This document shows positions 34,001-59,262 of a stretch of 64,000 bases of DNA, piece by piece. Source of the stretch: Haliotis asinina (lineage: Eukaryota > Mollusca > Gastropoda > Lepetellida > Haliotidae); contig NC_090295.1 of assembly GCF_037392515.1 (NCBI RefSeq), forward strand, positions 22,484,501-22,548,500, in the 5' to 3' direction. The position numbers and the translations under genes were made by a program. Numbering within the stretch: the stretch's first letter is position 1; each line of letters opens with the position of its first letter. Under the pieces are notes generated by a model that worked only from the letters and a program-made list of their open reading frames with translations, did no database searches and was not told where the DNA came from.

Positions 34001-37000
34001 CCTTTTCAATCTGCGCGTATCTAGTTTCTGTGTCAGAGAGAGAAGGAGACGCATAGGCAACAGGTTTCCAGTCTCTAGAGTGGCGTTGACACAAGACTGC
34101 TCCTAGCCCGTATGATGAGGCATCAGCTGTTACTTTCGTTGGTAGGTTGGGGTTGAATATAGCGAGAACTGCCCTGCTGCTGACAGCTGATTTGATCTTT
34201 GAGAATGCCTCTCTTTGCTGCTCACCCCAGTACCAGGAGTTCTTCTTACTGAGGAGGTCCCTGAGTGGCTTGGTCAACTCTGCAAGGTTTGTGATAAACT
34301 TGCCCAACTGGTTAACCATTCCAAGGAACCGGCGTAAGTCTGGAACATTTTGAGGTTCTGGGAGGTTCTTTACAGCAGAAACTTTGTCCTCACTTGCTCT
34401 GATACCTTTCTCTCCCACTGTCTGTCCTAAGAATTGGACCTCTGACTGTTCGAAGTCACACTTGTCCTTATTCAAAGTAATCCCTGCCTTCTGTAGAGAG
34501 GAGAGCGTCTGTCTAACACGCTCATCATGCTCTGTGTCATTAATCCCGTAGATCAAAAAGTCATCCATGATGCCTGTAATTCCTTCATGACCTTCCAATG
34601 TCCGTGACACTTGTCTTTGGAAATACTCAGGCGCTGAAGTTATTCCAAATGGCAACCGTTTGTAACAGTATCGTCCAAATGGAGTCATAAAAGTTGTGAG
34701 ATAAGAGGACTGTTCTGTCAATTTCACCTGGTGAAACCCTGAATTGGCATCAATCTTTGAGAATACTCTGGCATCCTTCAATTGTCCGAGAGTATGATCC
34801 ACCGTAGGGAGGGTGTGTCTCTCTCTGAGTACTGACTCATTCAATCTTCTCAGATCAACACAGATCCTGACATCTCCATTGGCTTTAGGTACAACCACCA
34901 TAGGTGCACACCATTCTGTTGGAGCATCAACCTTCGAAATAACTCCCAGTGACTCCAGTTTCTCAAGCTGTTCTTTAACCTTAGGCAGCAGAGGTATGGG
35001 TACCCGTCTCGGTGTAGTGACAGCATACCGTTGAGCATCAGTCTTCAACTTGATGTCATATTCACCATCCATTTCACCTAGACCCACAAACAGACCTGGG
35101 AACTCTGAAACCATATCCTCCTTTGTGACTGCTGAACAGAACTGGAGTAATCCGAGGTCCTCACTGGCATCACAGCTCAGAAGTGAGTGACTACTTTCTG
35201 TCAAAACATAAAATGTTTCTTTCACAGTTCTCTCTTTCCACTTCACAGTAGCATGAAAGCACCCGGCTACTTTCAGCTGGTTCTGAATTCCTCTCAGAAT
35301 TCGTTTGGGACTCTGAAGTTGTCTACCTGGGAACACTTTGTCGAAAATGTCCTGAGATATTAAGCTAACATCTGCCCCTGTATCAGCTTTGAGAGTGATA
35401 GTTTTGCCATCAACTTGCAAGTTGAAGTAACGACGACTTCTCTGTTTTGGAGTATCACTGCTGATAGAGCCAAGAAATACTGTTTCTTGTGAATCGTCTT
35501 GCCCACAGTCATAGTCATCCTCATATCCATCCTCATCTATAGCTCGCACATATCCTTTCTGAGACTGGCATACACTTGCGTAGTGTCCTCGTTTCTTGCA
35601 ACTGTTGCACGAAACATGTCTAGCTGGACAAAACTTCCTGTCATGTTTTTCCTTACCACAATATGGACAATTTTCCCTTTGAAGTTTTTGATTTTGTGCT
35701 TGAGGTTTACTTCTACTCGGCAATTTTGGTTTGGTATGACTTTGTTTTCTAGCAGATGGTGTTTTTCTCTTGACATATCCAACACTTGCAGCTTTATCAT
35801 CCTGGAGGCTTTTTACTTGACTTTCTGTAGCTTCAGCTGTTCTACATATGTTTAATGCCATTTCAAGAGTGAGATTTTGCTCTCTCAATAGTCTTGATCT
35901 AGTTTTTTCACTCTGAATTCCAATTACAATTCTATCCCTAACTAGTGAGTCTCTCAGATCTCCAAATTCACAGCTGGCACTTTTATTTCGAATGTCAGTA
36001 TAGAAAGAGTCAAACTTTTCTCCACTTTGTTGATTTCTGGTTCCAAATACATACCTTTCAAATGTCACATTCTTTCTAGGATTACAATATTGTTCAAATT
36101 TTTCCATCAATACCTCACATTTTCCCCTATCATCTTCGTTTGCAAACTCAAACGTGTTATAAACCTGTCTAGCGTCCTTGCCGATCACATGCAGAAATGT
36201 AGAAGCAATAACGTTTGCATCTTTGTTTTCGAGTCCGCTTGCAATTTTGTAAAGTTCAAATTCCTGTTTCCATATCTTGAAATTCTCTGAAATATTGCCA
36301 ATTAATTCCAGTGGAGGCGGTGGCTTCAAGTTATTCATGATGAACACTGAACATTCGCCGATACGAGTTTATCACTATAGGACCGTGCGTCAGGACGATT
36401 TTTCTTCAACGGCGAGAACGTGTGTGCAGAGAGCGCGGCAACTTATAATCTGTGCAAGAGGACGATAGTCAGCACGATTTCACGCTACACACAGTTACAG
36501 CTTTGTCAATGAGTGACGACCGATCAAAAAGTTCAAAATTTGAGTTTGATTGAGAGTCCATAAGTTGTCTCACCAGATCCCAGTTCTGACACCATGTTGT
36601 ATCAGGATGTAGGGCCGTAATTAGCCGTAATTACCACTAACGAACCGTTGTGAGCGGAGCCATGTTTTATTGCCGTACTCAGTCAAGACAACCACAGTTG
36701 TCGCCCCTTGGTGACATTGCAGACCGCTAATAATAGATACCACTACAAAGTATGCCAGCAATATGACGAGAGGGGACCAGAAATGGACTTCACACATTGT
36801 GAACATGTGGGGAATCGAACCCGGGCCTTCGGTGTGACGAGCGAAGGCTTAAACAACCAGGCCGTCTCATCACCCTTCAATCATAGAATGTTCAGAGATC
36901 GTGTTGTGTCAAATGAGTGTTGAAGAAATATTTCCCAAATCTTTTCAAGAAGCTGTTTTATGTGCAAGTTCTTAAGGACTTGCAGAAACAACTAAACAGC

Positions 37001-38449
37001 CTCATCACCATAGGTACTTGCAGAAGTACTATAAAGATTTAATTTGTTTAGAGACCAGGTCGATGTACAAGATATAACGACTGCATTAACTGCGAAGATC
37101 CGGGTTAGAATTGATCTTCAGCAACCCATGCTAGTCGAAAGAGGCGGGACCAGGTGGTTAGGCTCGCTCATTTGGTTGAACATGTCATGGTTTCCCAGTT
37201 GCGTCGTTCACTGGATTGTCTGGTCCAGACACGATAGATGGAATATTGCCGAATGCTTCTTAGACAACAAACAAACACACTGGCAGTTCCAGATGGTTTA
37301 CAGCACATGCAAGTGATGTTAGAGATGATGAACATATCACGTATAATCCATTGGTATTGCTCCGATCGGATCACTGAACCTTTGTAGTTTAATTTTAATT
37401 TTAGTTGAACTTGAACTGTTAGAAAAGATTGTCTTTACAATTTATCGGATGACAAAGCAAACACAACCTATGGATAACAAATTCTTCTTGAATTGTAGGA
37501 CAAGGTTGTTTTTGAAACTATCGGATGACAAAGCATCTTTCGTTAAGCAATAATGAATGAGACTGTATAAACATTCCACAATTTAGCGTTATAACCCTTA
37601 TTCAATGATATTCATCTATTTACGGTTGTTCTGTATCCAGTGAATTTGTTTTACATTTCAGACCTAGTCACCCCTGTTGGAGTGTTCCGCCTCATAATTC
37701 ATGGCCGTACGTTTTTGTTTTTGGAAAGGGACAACTATCCACCGTTCATGGACAGCGATGAATTAACTACAGACAAACTACTTTTCCTTGTCAGCGGAGA
37801 ACTGAGAATCTCATCCAGCATGTACAACCCCAGGCTCCCAAAATATCCAGCAGAGGTTCAGTCAAGACTTTCATCTTTCCGAACATCGTCGTTTGTCCTG
37901 GAATCAATTCTGAAGGTACCCGGAGCCCCTCACGTGACAGCTAGTCTAAAAACTAATGGCGTAGTTGTGTCGAAGTCCACCAGAAGGCCATGTCCGGTGC
38001 CGGATTGGTTTCGTGAAAAGTTTGGCGAACTGTACAACAAGGATCCTGGAGTTACCTTCAGGCAGGTGGAGACAACTCCTGTCAAGATGTGCAGGGGAGT
38101 TAACTCTAATCCTTATATGTTGACAGTTAAAAGTCGGGATATCGACACGAACCTACACACGAATGCGACGTTGTACCTACAGTACTGTCTTGACGCTTTG
38201 GATGACCATTTGTTCAGGAACAAGATACGATGCGAACTGAACACAGAGTCACTCCTGGTCAAATCGGCTTCCTTCCTCCACGAGGGTGAGAGTGAAGTGG
38301 CTGACGTGTTGGCTGTTGAATTCTGGGATGATGAAACTGATGCTGAAATGATTTGTTTTAATATCCTCAAGTCTGGAATCAGCATCTACCAGGCTCGTGT
38401 TCACTTTTATCGATATGATGAGATATTTGACCAAAGCAGTAGACTGTAA
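29267..38449 (+). CDS. Double-hotdog acyl-thioesterase-like protein, gene C
   Basis: Coding exons 29267-29295, 31732-31832 and 37662-38449 (29, 101, 788 nt) give 305 residues, one fewer than A and B. Junctions and phases are the same. Exon 1 (MATRKSVSER) and exon 2 keep the pattern TQTLVTK and GSATFPSGLS but differ at many sites. The first about 40 residues of exon 3 also differ strongly, while the rest, including the DTNLHTN motif, is almost identical to A. Intron 2 (5.8 kb) is swollen by a young Ty3/gypsy element inserted in a SINE; intron 1 holds a Tc1 relic and a CA tract. All coding frames are open. Function as for gene A, not established. Confidence 0.75.
29650..30987. other. Intron 1 of gene C, nothing recognised
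   Basis: AT-rich sequence without a family-like frame. Minus-strand frames at 30413-30721 and 30722-31036 lack motifs; the latter is mostly translated CA repeat. Confidence 0.4.
30988..31037. repeat. (AC)n microsatellite
   Basis: About 24 AC units, uninterrupted. Confidence 0.95.
31064..31450 (+). mobile_element. Tc1-type transposase relic (5' half)
   Basis: The plus-strand translation gives VGHFNLHQSTISCLWDR, then AQDCRIRVAHFCNRLTT and RIPGLRRISGQKV, the paired helix-turn-helix and linker of Tc1 transposases. The catalytic D,D34E part is missing beyond about 31450, and the frame shifts at least once, so it is inactive. It lies in intron 1 of gene C. Confidence 0.75.
32095..32125 (-). repeat. 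SINE family 1, left part split by the LTR element
   Basis: TTTTACATCGCTTTTAG is the tail side of a reversed family 1 SINE. The remainder follows the LTR element at 36748. Confidence 0.6.
32126..32278 (-). repeat. 3' LTR of the Ty3/gypsy element
   Basis: 153 bp, TG to CA on either strand. Differs from the other LTR at about two sites, so insertion is recent on a genomic time scale. Flanked on the left by AAGTA (32121-32125). Confidence 0.93.
36595..36747 (-). repeat. 5' LTR of the Ty3/gypsy element
   Basis: 153 bp partner of 32126-32278, followed on the right by the AAGTA target copy at 36748-36752. The primer-binding site adjoins its inner edge. Confidence 0.93.
36748..36880 (-). repeat. 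SINE family 1, right part split by the LTR element
   Basis: AGCAATATGACGAGAGGGGA, ACTTCACACATTGTGAAC and GGGGAATCGAACCCGGG continue the SINE begun at 32095, with its B box in reverse. Confidence 0.8.
37095..37260 (+). repeat. SINE family 2, diverged
   Basis: GAAGATCCGGGTTAGAATTG, GATCTTCAGCAACCCATGC and GGATTGTCTGGTCCAGACAC. Lies in intron 2 of gene C. Confidence 0.8.
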
Positions 38450-38609
38450 CGTCACAGTGAAAAGATTGGAACTTGAAGCAGAACATTGTGATTTGAAAAA
38501 GTTTATTCCAGGAAACATTATTGTTGGGCGAGTTTACGTTGGGTGTCGTGCTTTTGTTTAATACGACATCACCATAACGTTTCAAATGTCAGAGTGAGTG
38601 AGTTTAGTT

Positions 38610-39751
38610 TTGATTAAAAGCTAATGTATTATTCCGAATTATTTGATTAAGTATAGCTTCATCAAAGTTACCAGTTTTGTCCAACCCTTTAACATACATC
38701 TATAAAATGATGGTACAGCAATATGCAATAATCTCAGGTCATAATTGCATTTCAAAACAAAAGATAACCCTCTTACATTTTCCAAATCTTTATCTAAAAA
38801 CATTTTCCAGCTTTTATGAGGAATAATATCTTGGTAAACATTGTACCTTACTCATACTGGGAAAATTCAAAGCTAAAGCTCCCCCTAGTTCTTTTACATT
38901 TAGCATTGTTATTTTTTTCATTTTTTCATTATTATAATAAATCTAGATAATTAATCTCCAAATACATGTAAACAATTCGGCATTGGTGTCTTTACACAAA
39001 CTTTCTGGAGCATACATCATTCTGCTGGAACAGAAACACATATTCTTGCAAAAAAAGGAAAAACATTACAAAACAAACAAATAGAAACCCAAACAAACAA
39101 AAAATAACAACAACAACAACAAAACCCAACGAACTTGATGACAAGTTTGGAATCGTTTTCTTGTTTTCAGAATTTTGGGTTTGAGATTTTCTCTTGTTTA
39201 TACCACAAGCTATTGCTCGGTTCTGAGTAGGATTAACATTAATTTTCCTTTACATTTATCTTAAGGCCTGTTATTGTTTTCAGATCTCAGGTAAATTACA
39301 ACAGTTTTTGCTACTGACTGCATTTTGCTTAATGTCAAGATGGCGTCATGTGCAAAATAAATGCCTTTCGCTTTTTCCTGATTTATATATTTATGATTTC
39401 GGGGCAACTGATAAAAATATAAGGACTTAACGGGCATCCCTGTCTAACACCTTTGAACAGCTGAAACTAGGTTGTCCTGCATTTGTTACAAAATACGACT
39501 TTGAGGCTTTTCATACAAAACAAAAATCCATTTACACATTGTCTCATCAATATTGAATTGAAACCATGTTAACATATAAGACGACTCAAAGGAGTCAAAT
39601 TCCTTTTGAAAATCTTGTGAAACAATAAAACCAACATCTGAGTTTTCATACATTTCCAATACATCTAATAAAAATCTAATACTTTCTCTTGTATATCTAC
39701 CTTTCACAAATTCTGTTTGGTTGGGATGAATTATATCTTTGATCACTCCAT
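38610..39751 (-). mobile_element. Tx1/L1-type LINE fragment
   Basis: The minus-strand translation shows reverse transcriptase pieces: HPNQTEFVKGRYTRESIR then FIVSQDFQKEFDSFE at 39486-39746, and RQGCPLSPYIFIS near 39405-39450 in another frame. Normal elements read LDFEKAFDS, so this copy is damaged as well as frame-shifted. The 5' side stops at a TTAA where the piggyBac relic begins. 3' sequence down to about 38610 seems to continue the element, but its end is not clear. Confidence 0.65.
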
Positions 39752-41515
39752 TTAACCCTCAGTCGTATACAGAGGACTTTTGACGCCCACGTGGGTGCTA
39801 TACCAAAAACTTTAATGTTAGAGGCATGTAAATTTCGGTTCATGTTTTCCTCTAAAGGACCAAAATCTATCAGTCTTCAAATTTAGACAGACATAGGTTT
39901 AAAGTTTGATAGCAAAAACATTTTTAATAACAGTGAGGTATACCATGGCCCAGGTAAATGTCTATTTTTCTAACCATGGACAGTGAAAACGACCCATCTG
40001 CCACACGATGTAACTGCGTCAGGAACACTTGACAATCAGCAATAGGGGAAGATCAGGTAAAGGTAACGTTGATGAAAGAGATATTTTTTCCTTTCTCACG
40101 ACAGTTCTTCCGACAGTGACTGTGTTCCTTAGAACTCCTCCGATGATTTACTTGACAGATTCTGAATATACAGAAACATCTGATGATGAAGCAACGCACT
40201 CGTCTTATTCAGAAGACAAAAATACTTATCTTGAAAAAAAAGAAAACTCCTCCTCAATCTAGTCTTACTCATCAACGAAATATCCAAAGAGTAATCAATG
40301 CTACAAGCATGTCCATGAAGACGACATGTTCACAGAGTATATCCATATAACATTGTGAAATCAGACGCACAAAAGACAAATTGGCATGAGTTTGAACATG
40401 CGCTCAGGAAATATTATATTCCGGGTGGATACCCCACTGTAGACGAGCAGCTTGTACAGTTCCGTGGTTGATGTTCGTCCATCCAGAAAATGCCAGCAAA
40501 ATCTGCCAAGTACGACTTCAAGATTTTCCGGATTCAAGATTCTGACAAAAGCGAGCATATCAGAATAATTCCATTTCTTGGGGGAGGTAGTTGAACCATC
40601 CAGGTTAAACAGATGCCGCTGAATCTGTTCTGTCCATTCTTTGGGTCTTGCCGAAATGTTACTATGACAACTTCTTCATTGACTGCAAACTTGGACTAGA
40701 ACTGTTGTCATACTGATAGGCCATGCTAGGGACAGTTTGTCAGAATAAGAACTCCTTGCCTCCTGAGTTCAAGCAGAGAAATGACGAGATGTCAACACGT
40801 CAATCCTCAATTACAACAAAGCAAAACGAACACAATTGTTACATCCCCCCCCCCCCCACACACACATACGTCCACCATAAACACACAATGCGCGCGCGCG
40901 CACACACACACACACACTGCATATCCACCACACACACAATGCACATACAGCCACACATACACAAAGCACATCCACACACAAAACATATGCATCTGCACAC
41001 AAACACACACAATGTACATCCACCACCACACACACAATGCACATCCATCACACACCACCACACACAATGCACATCCATCACACACCACCACACACAATGC
41101 ACATCCATCACACACCACCACACACAATGCACATGCATGTACCGCACACAGACACGTGTCCCCCAATGTATAGCGTAAATTGCTAGCCTACAGTATGCTC
41201 ATGATTTATAGTCTCTTACCATACAATATCGATAGTATAGAATAAAAGAATTTAGTTATGAAAATGACAAATTATACATCAAAGTAACAATAAAACAACA
41301 TGGTACGTCCCCTTTGGACAGAACCTTTTGTTCAAGACACTTCATGATTATGTTACAAAACGGAAGTGCATCACACTATATAAAGAATACTAGAAGTTTA
41401 TCCTTCCTGAAATATGGTATGAATCGGTCCTTGAGGCCCATGGTGTACGGAATAGGATGTTAAAAAGGGTATACGTTTGAGGAATAATCTATTAGTCAAC
41501 ATTCAGCGGGTTAAT
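39752..41515 (+). mobile_element. piggyBac relic
   Basis: TTAA at 39752-39755 is followed by CCCTCAGTCG, and on the right CAGCGGG is followed by TTAA at 41512-41515; both ends read TTAACCC inward. Transposase remnants on the plus strand: an acidic N-terminal region near 40140-40260; TVDEQLVQFRG then MPAKSAKYDFKIF near 40425-40540; and LGTVCQNKNSLPPEF near 40725-40770, all standard for PGBD-like proteins. Several stops and frame changes make it inactive. A CA-rich array expanded inside its 3' half. Confidence 0.7.
40849..41155. repeat. CA-rich array with a 30 bp tandem unit
   Basis: Poly-C, then CA- and GC-dinucleotide runs, then three copies of a 30 bp unit (CACACACAATGCACATCC then ATCACACACCAC) at about 41031-41130. 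Long open frames on both strands here are artefacts of the repeat. Confidence 0.9.
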
Positions 41516-41985
41516 TTGATCCTTTGTTTTCAGTTAGCAAGAGATCTTTGAATGGTTTATCGAGCTATGTAATAATTCATCTATTCTGTGAAACAGCCAT
41601 GGTTCCTACTTGGAAAGGTATATCATCTTCTGACGACTCCTCGTTGTTAATCACACCACCTAAGTTACAGGGGAAGATTATGAATTGGGGTGTGGGGGTA
41701 TGGTTGTGGGGTTCATTCATTCAAAACTTCGGAGCAAACATTGATTCTTCATACGGATGGGCTCCGGTCATGTGCAGTTGTTTTGTTTGCAATTGGTCTC
41801 TTTGGTTGAGTTCAATTGAGGATGTTCTGTTGGATGGTTTGGGTCTTCAGGGGTCTTCAAGTACCAGGGGCAAGATTTTCTGGGAAGATTTTAGGTTGAT
41901 GGTTCGGCATGCGTGATGTCATGGAAGCTCATCGCAACTCTTTTGTTAGCTGAACACTGATATCTCGTCAGTCCATTTGTTGGCA
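41516..41985. other. No recognised feature
   Basis: A 130-codon plus-strand frame (41524-41916) has no known motif and unusual composition rich in W and S; I do not call it. Confidence 0.3.
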
Positions 41986-41989
41986 GGGA

Positions 41990-42490
41990 AGCAGACAAAC
42001 GATCGGAAGAGTGAGTAATGTTTGGAACACAAGGGCAAGACAGAGCCCAGTCTGGGATTCCTTGCACTTTGCTGTGAAGAGCAAAATCCCGAGATTGATA
42101 CGAGGAATGAGGAGACGTCTTAAATCAGATGTTCGTGCGCGGGGAGGACACGCAATATACTGATAGAAAGTCAACTTTATTTTTCAATTTCATGAACAAA
42201 TTGTGTTCATAGTAGCGACAGTTCGGTATGTGCAAGAAGATTGAAATTAGTAATGCTTTTCCAAAGTCTGTACAAACATCCAGCAAACCATATTATGCCA
42301 TGGTATTCTTGGCTATGTTTTCCTTAACCCACACTTTTCACTAGGAAATTCATATGGTGTGGGAATCTTTGACACATTTCATGCACCAGTTCACACAGAG
42401 AAAACTTAGTGTTGCTTTATAAATTTCCAATATTTGTATTTGTATATCATTTATGTAAATGGAAGGATCCATAATATGTTTAATCACAAT
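41990..42490 (+). mobile_element. Tc1-like relic, C-terminal and 3' part
   Basis: At 42086-42160 the plus strand encodes IPRLIRGMRRRLKSDVRARG then GH, the conserved C-terminus of Tc1 transposases. The non-coding sequence after it, including a near-inverted AAACTTAGTGTTGCT block with a partner at about 42553, resembles 59750-60260. The catalytic part is gone. Confidence 0.6.
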
Positions 42491-43097
42491 CAATGAAACA
42501 GTTAAAAAAGTAAAACCTCACCTCAAACGGTAACAACAGCTAAATGTATAATAAGCAACACTAAGTTTACATGACTGTTGGAAAAACACACCAAAGAACT
42601 AGCGTTGTACTTTGGAAATTTCCTTTCCGGAAAAAGCAAGGTTCAATAATCAAGGACAGCACGGGATGATCTCGAATTTCTATTGTGCAATATATATTAT
42701 TCACATTTTGTTAAGCATCAAATCATGGATTCAAGAGAAAAGTATGTGGGGTCAAATTTGGTTTAAATATGTAAGCTTATTGCACGCATGGATCATTGGT
42801 TTCAGCATGTCATTGCATCTTGTGGATACCATACCTGCTACTGACAGGTGTTGCATACCCATTTCGACTCGTTCCATGACATGCAAAAATGGTCGACGAT
42901 CCCATGAAAACCATGTTTATTGTTACTCAGGCATCAAGTGCCTAAGGTTAGATTAAAGTGACCGTTTGCGTAAAGACGGGTGACCATGTCATTATTTATC
43001 GAGTTTTAAATGGATACAATTTCAAAATATATATCTAATGTTAAGTAAAGTTGTTTGTGAATTTTTGTGATCCTTAGCAAAGTGTGAGTAGTATATA

Positions 43098-56848
<13,751 letters not shown>

Positions 56849-59262
56849 CCTTGCCTACTTTTAACATCACTACTGACTTTCACATAGCACTCATGGGGAC
56901 TTTTCTTAAATCGACTTGCCCACGTTTCATTAAGACTTCAGAAGAACTCAATTATTTCCTTTTGAATGCAGGGAACATCAAACAAACACTGTCTCATAAC
57001 TTTCAATGCGCAGATGCATATTTAATTCATTCATTCCCAACTTCGGTTCAAGCTAATTGCATTCTTGGTATAAGTCATTGCACAAACCCTATTCTGCCTG
57101 ATAGGTATACATCATCCTATCAATAATTTCTGCCCGATTGCACTTCGCGGTCTTGTTTAAGAACTGTGAAAAACAGTTATACTGACATAGTCGACATCAG
57201 ACAGCATGATTAGAGGTTATCGCATATTCTGAGAAGATAGACTTTCTGTTAGACCCATTGTCAGTTACAAACTCTGACTATCAGAATATCTTCAATTCAA
57301 CCCCCGATAGCGTGAAAACTTGAGAAAGCTTAAACATCAGGTATAATATCAAACGAACATCAACCTTTTCAATTGTATATATACTCACGATGCAGCTATG
57401 TATATATTCATCTTGTTCCAACTCTTTGTATCACTAGCTTGATAACGGTGTTAGTACCTACACCTAAGTCACGGTGTCGCATTCACTCAAATATAAAAGT
57501 TGACTGCCAATAGGACTTGATTTTCTTTGCTTACAGCTTCTAAAACCACCTGAATCTGAACTGAAATATGTAAAGGTCCACAAGATGTCGGGCACAGATC
57601 TTATTTTGCCTTGTGACGAGTCACTTTGTAAAGTAGTGCAAGTGTCGAATTGCATATTGATAAATACGGAATGGTCTCGCCTAAATACTCATATAGTCAA
57701 CATGTTGGGGGAAAGTCGACTTGTCACTTTCATGAAACCCACGAGCACGGGTATAGAGTTGACAGACTTTGAAACCAAAGAAGGGAGAACCGGGATCCCA
57801 ATTCACAATCACAGACTACTAGCGTGCCCAAGGGACGCAACTCTCAGCAACAAGTTATGGCGCCTTGCCTGATCGATGAACCCGTTCACATGATAATGCT
57901 AACATGAAATTGTTCATATTTGTTACCATGGTTTACCGCCATATTGCTTTAATTATAATACATAGATTCGCAATCACAATATAAGTAAAAAGAATCATAA
58001 GCAGATATCTGTCTTTGGTCCCGACAGGAGATTCATTGTCTTGGTCCCAAGAGCAATGAATACGCAATGCCAGTTAGAAAGTGGTCAACATGTAAAAGGT
58101 TATGTGCTTGGGATTCGAATTTCTCACTGAAGTCCAATCCGGGATTCCAACCCACGCACACAGAGTGGGGCACCAAATCACCAGCATTCAAAGCCAGCCG
58201 TCCAACACTCAGCCACATAAATAGACGACTACTGGCGAGTGTAAAATGACAAGGCGATCAGATGTAGCATTATTTTACTTGGGATTACACTTTCCCCGTA
58301 AAGAACAGCTTCTAGAACCATCCAGGATTCGAACTCAAACATAATTCACCATCTACGTAAATTGATACATGCTGCAATTGCAAGTATGACTTGATAAGAA
58401 GAAAAGCAGCCAGACTAGTAAACGGACCACTGACTAAGCAGTCAGTTCTCTGTTAAATAATAATGTATATATTTAGCTGACAATTTTATGTGTTATCCCC
58501 GCAACACAGTCAATGTCATATTGATCTCTAAGTTTACGTTGAGAATAGTTCGATAAAAAAATATTGTTATCTGTGTCTCACTTCAATACAGGTGCGTGTA
58601 ACAGTCCATGAAAACAAGTCGACGTATTTGATTCAATAATGGATCGAAATACGTTGCTGGTTAATTAGGAAACCTATCAGCCAATTTTGTCCAGACCGTT
58701 TCGTTTTCTCTATGACAATGGTCCTGAAATATTTACGCATTAATATCGGTTTTCAAGACACCAGTTTGCTGATTGATCTGATCTGCTGATTGCAATAAAA
58801 CAGATCTGACAAAGCATACATAGTTTTAATCACTGCTGAAGCATGATTTGAACCTAATGACATCAGCTATTTACCCAGACCCCACCTGTACTGAAGCTTA
58901 CCTTCTGTAGATGACATTCTAAATGTTCTTAACTCTTTTCCTCTTGCACAGTGATACCAAACCTATGACGTCATGTTTATTTTCACGACATTTCACTCAC
59001 AATCCATGTGTTCACTTCCGTCCAGATGTGCAGACTGTTGCTTAAAGCTGTTTGATCTTGAGAATAACATTTAAATTCCCCTAGACGTTTGATGGTGTAG
59101 GTCTTTTGAGTCTTGAATCAGTTTCATTTGCTGCTGTCAAGACGTATATGCTTATTCATATGACCTACATAAACAGCTATCATGTAACACAACTACTCAT
59201 ATGGTATGCATTTTATTTGAAATATACGACATATTAACCTTCTCCAGCTCACAAAGCAGCAT
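56849..59262. other. Upstream flank of the fibrinogen-domain gene
   Basis: No clear TATA box near 56849. A minus-strand ATG-led stretch ending in CAGAAG then GTAAGC near 58900 could be an upstream exon, but no matching acceptor is evident at 56849. A block at 57475-57610 (AAAGTTGACTGCCAATAGGA, ACAGCTTCTAAAACC) recurs at 59992-60110 in a transposon relic. Confidence 0.35.

Larger units (their letters stand above)
32126..36747 (-). mobile_element. Ty3/gypsy LTR retrotransposon, young, nearly whole
   Basis: Minus-strand element of 4.6 kb with two 153 bp LTRs that begin TG and end CA and a 5 bp target duplication AAGTA on both sides. Next to the 5' LTR (right end) is a primer-binding-type TGGTGTCAGAACTGGGATC; a purine-rich AAAGGGAGA precedes the 3' LTR. 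The coding part, about 32.5-36.3 kb, carries in order Gag with two CCHC-type knuckles, an aspartic protease (ADTGADVSLI), reverse transcriptase (IMDDFLIYG), RNase H (TADASSYGLGAVL), and an integrase with zinc-binding and catalytic core regions. The pol order with integrase last and the K02A2.6-like sequence place it in Ty3/gypsy. It looks nearly whole, with about one interruption of the reading frame. Confidence 0.93.

Noticed and set aside
33921-36468. Plus-strand open frames within the LTR element
   Set aside because: They are antisense shadows of the gag-pol coding region.
40723-41178. Long histidine/threonine-rich and cysteine/valine-rich open frames on both strands
   Set aside because: They are translations of CA-rich simple repeats with no initiation context or conservation.
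41524-41916. 130-codon frame as a gene or as LINE 5' sequence
   Set aside because: No match by eye to Tx1-type ORF2 on either strand, and no known domain.
57585-57872. 95-codon frame downstream of a repeated block
   Set aside because: It overlaps a dispersed repeat seen again at 59992 and shows no family motif.
58895-58920. Upstream exon of the fibrinogen-domain gene
   Set aside because: A good donor is present, but there is no convincing acceptor before the ATG at 56848; it is left as a note only.
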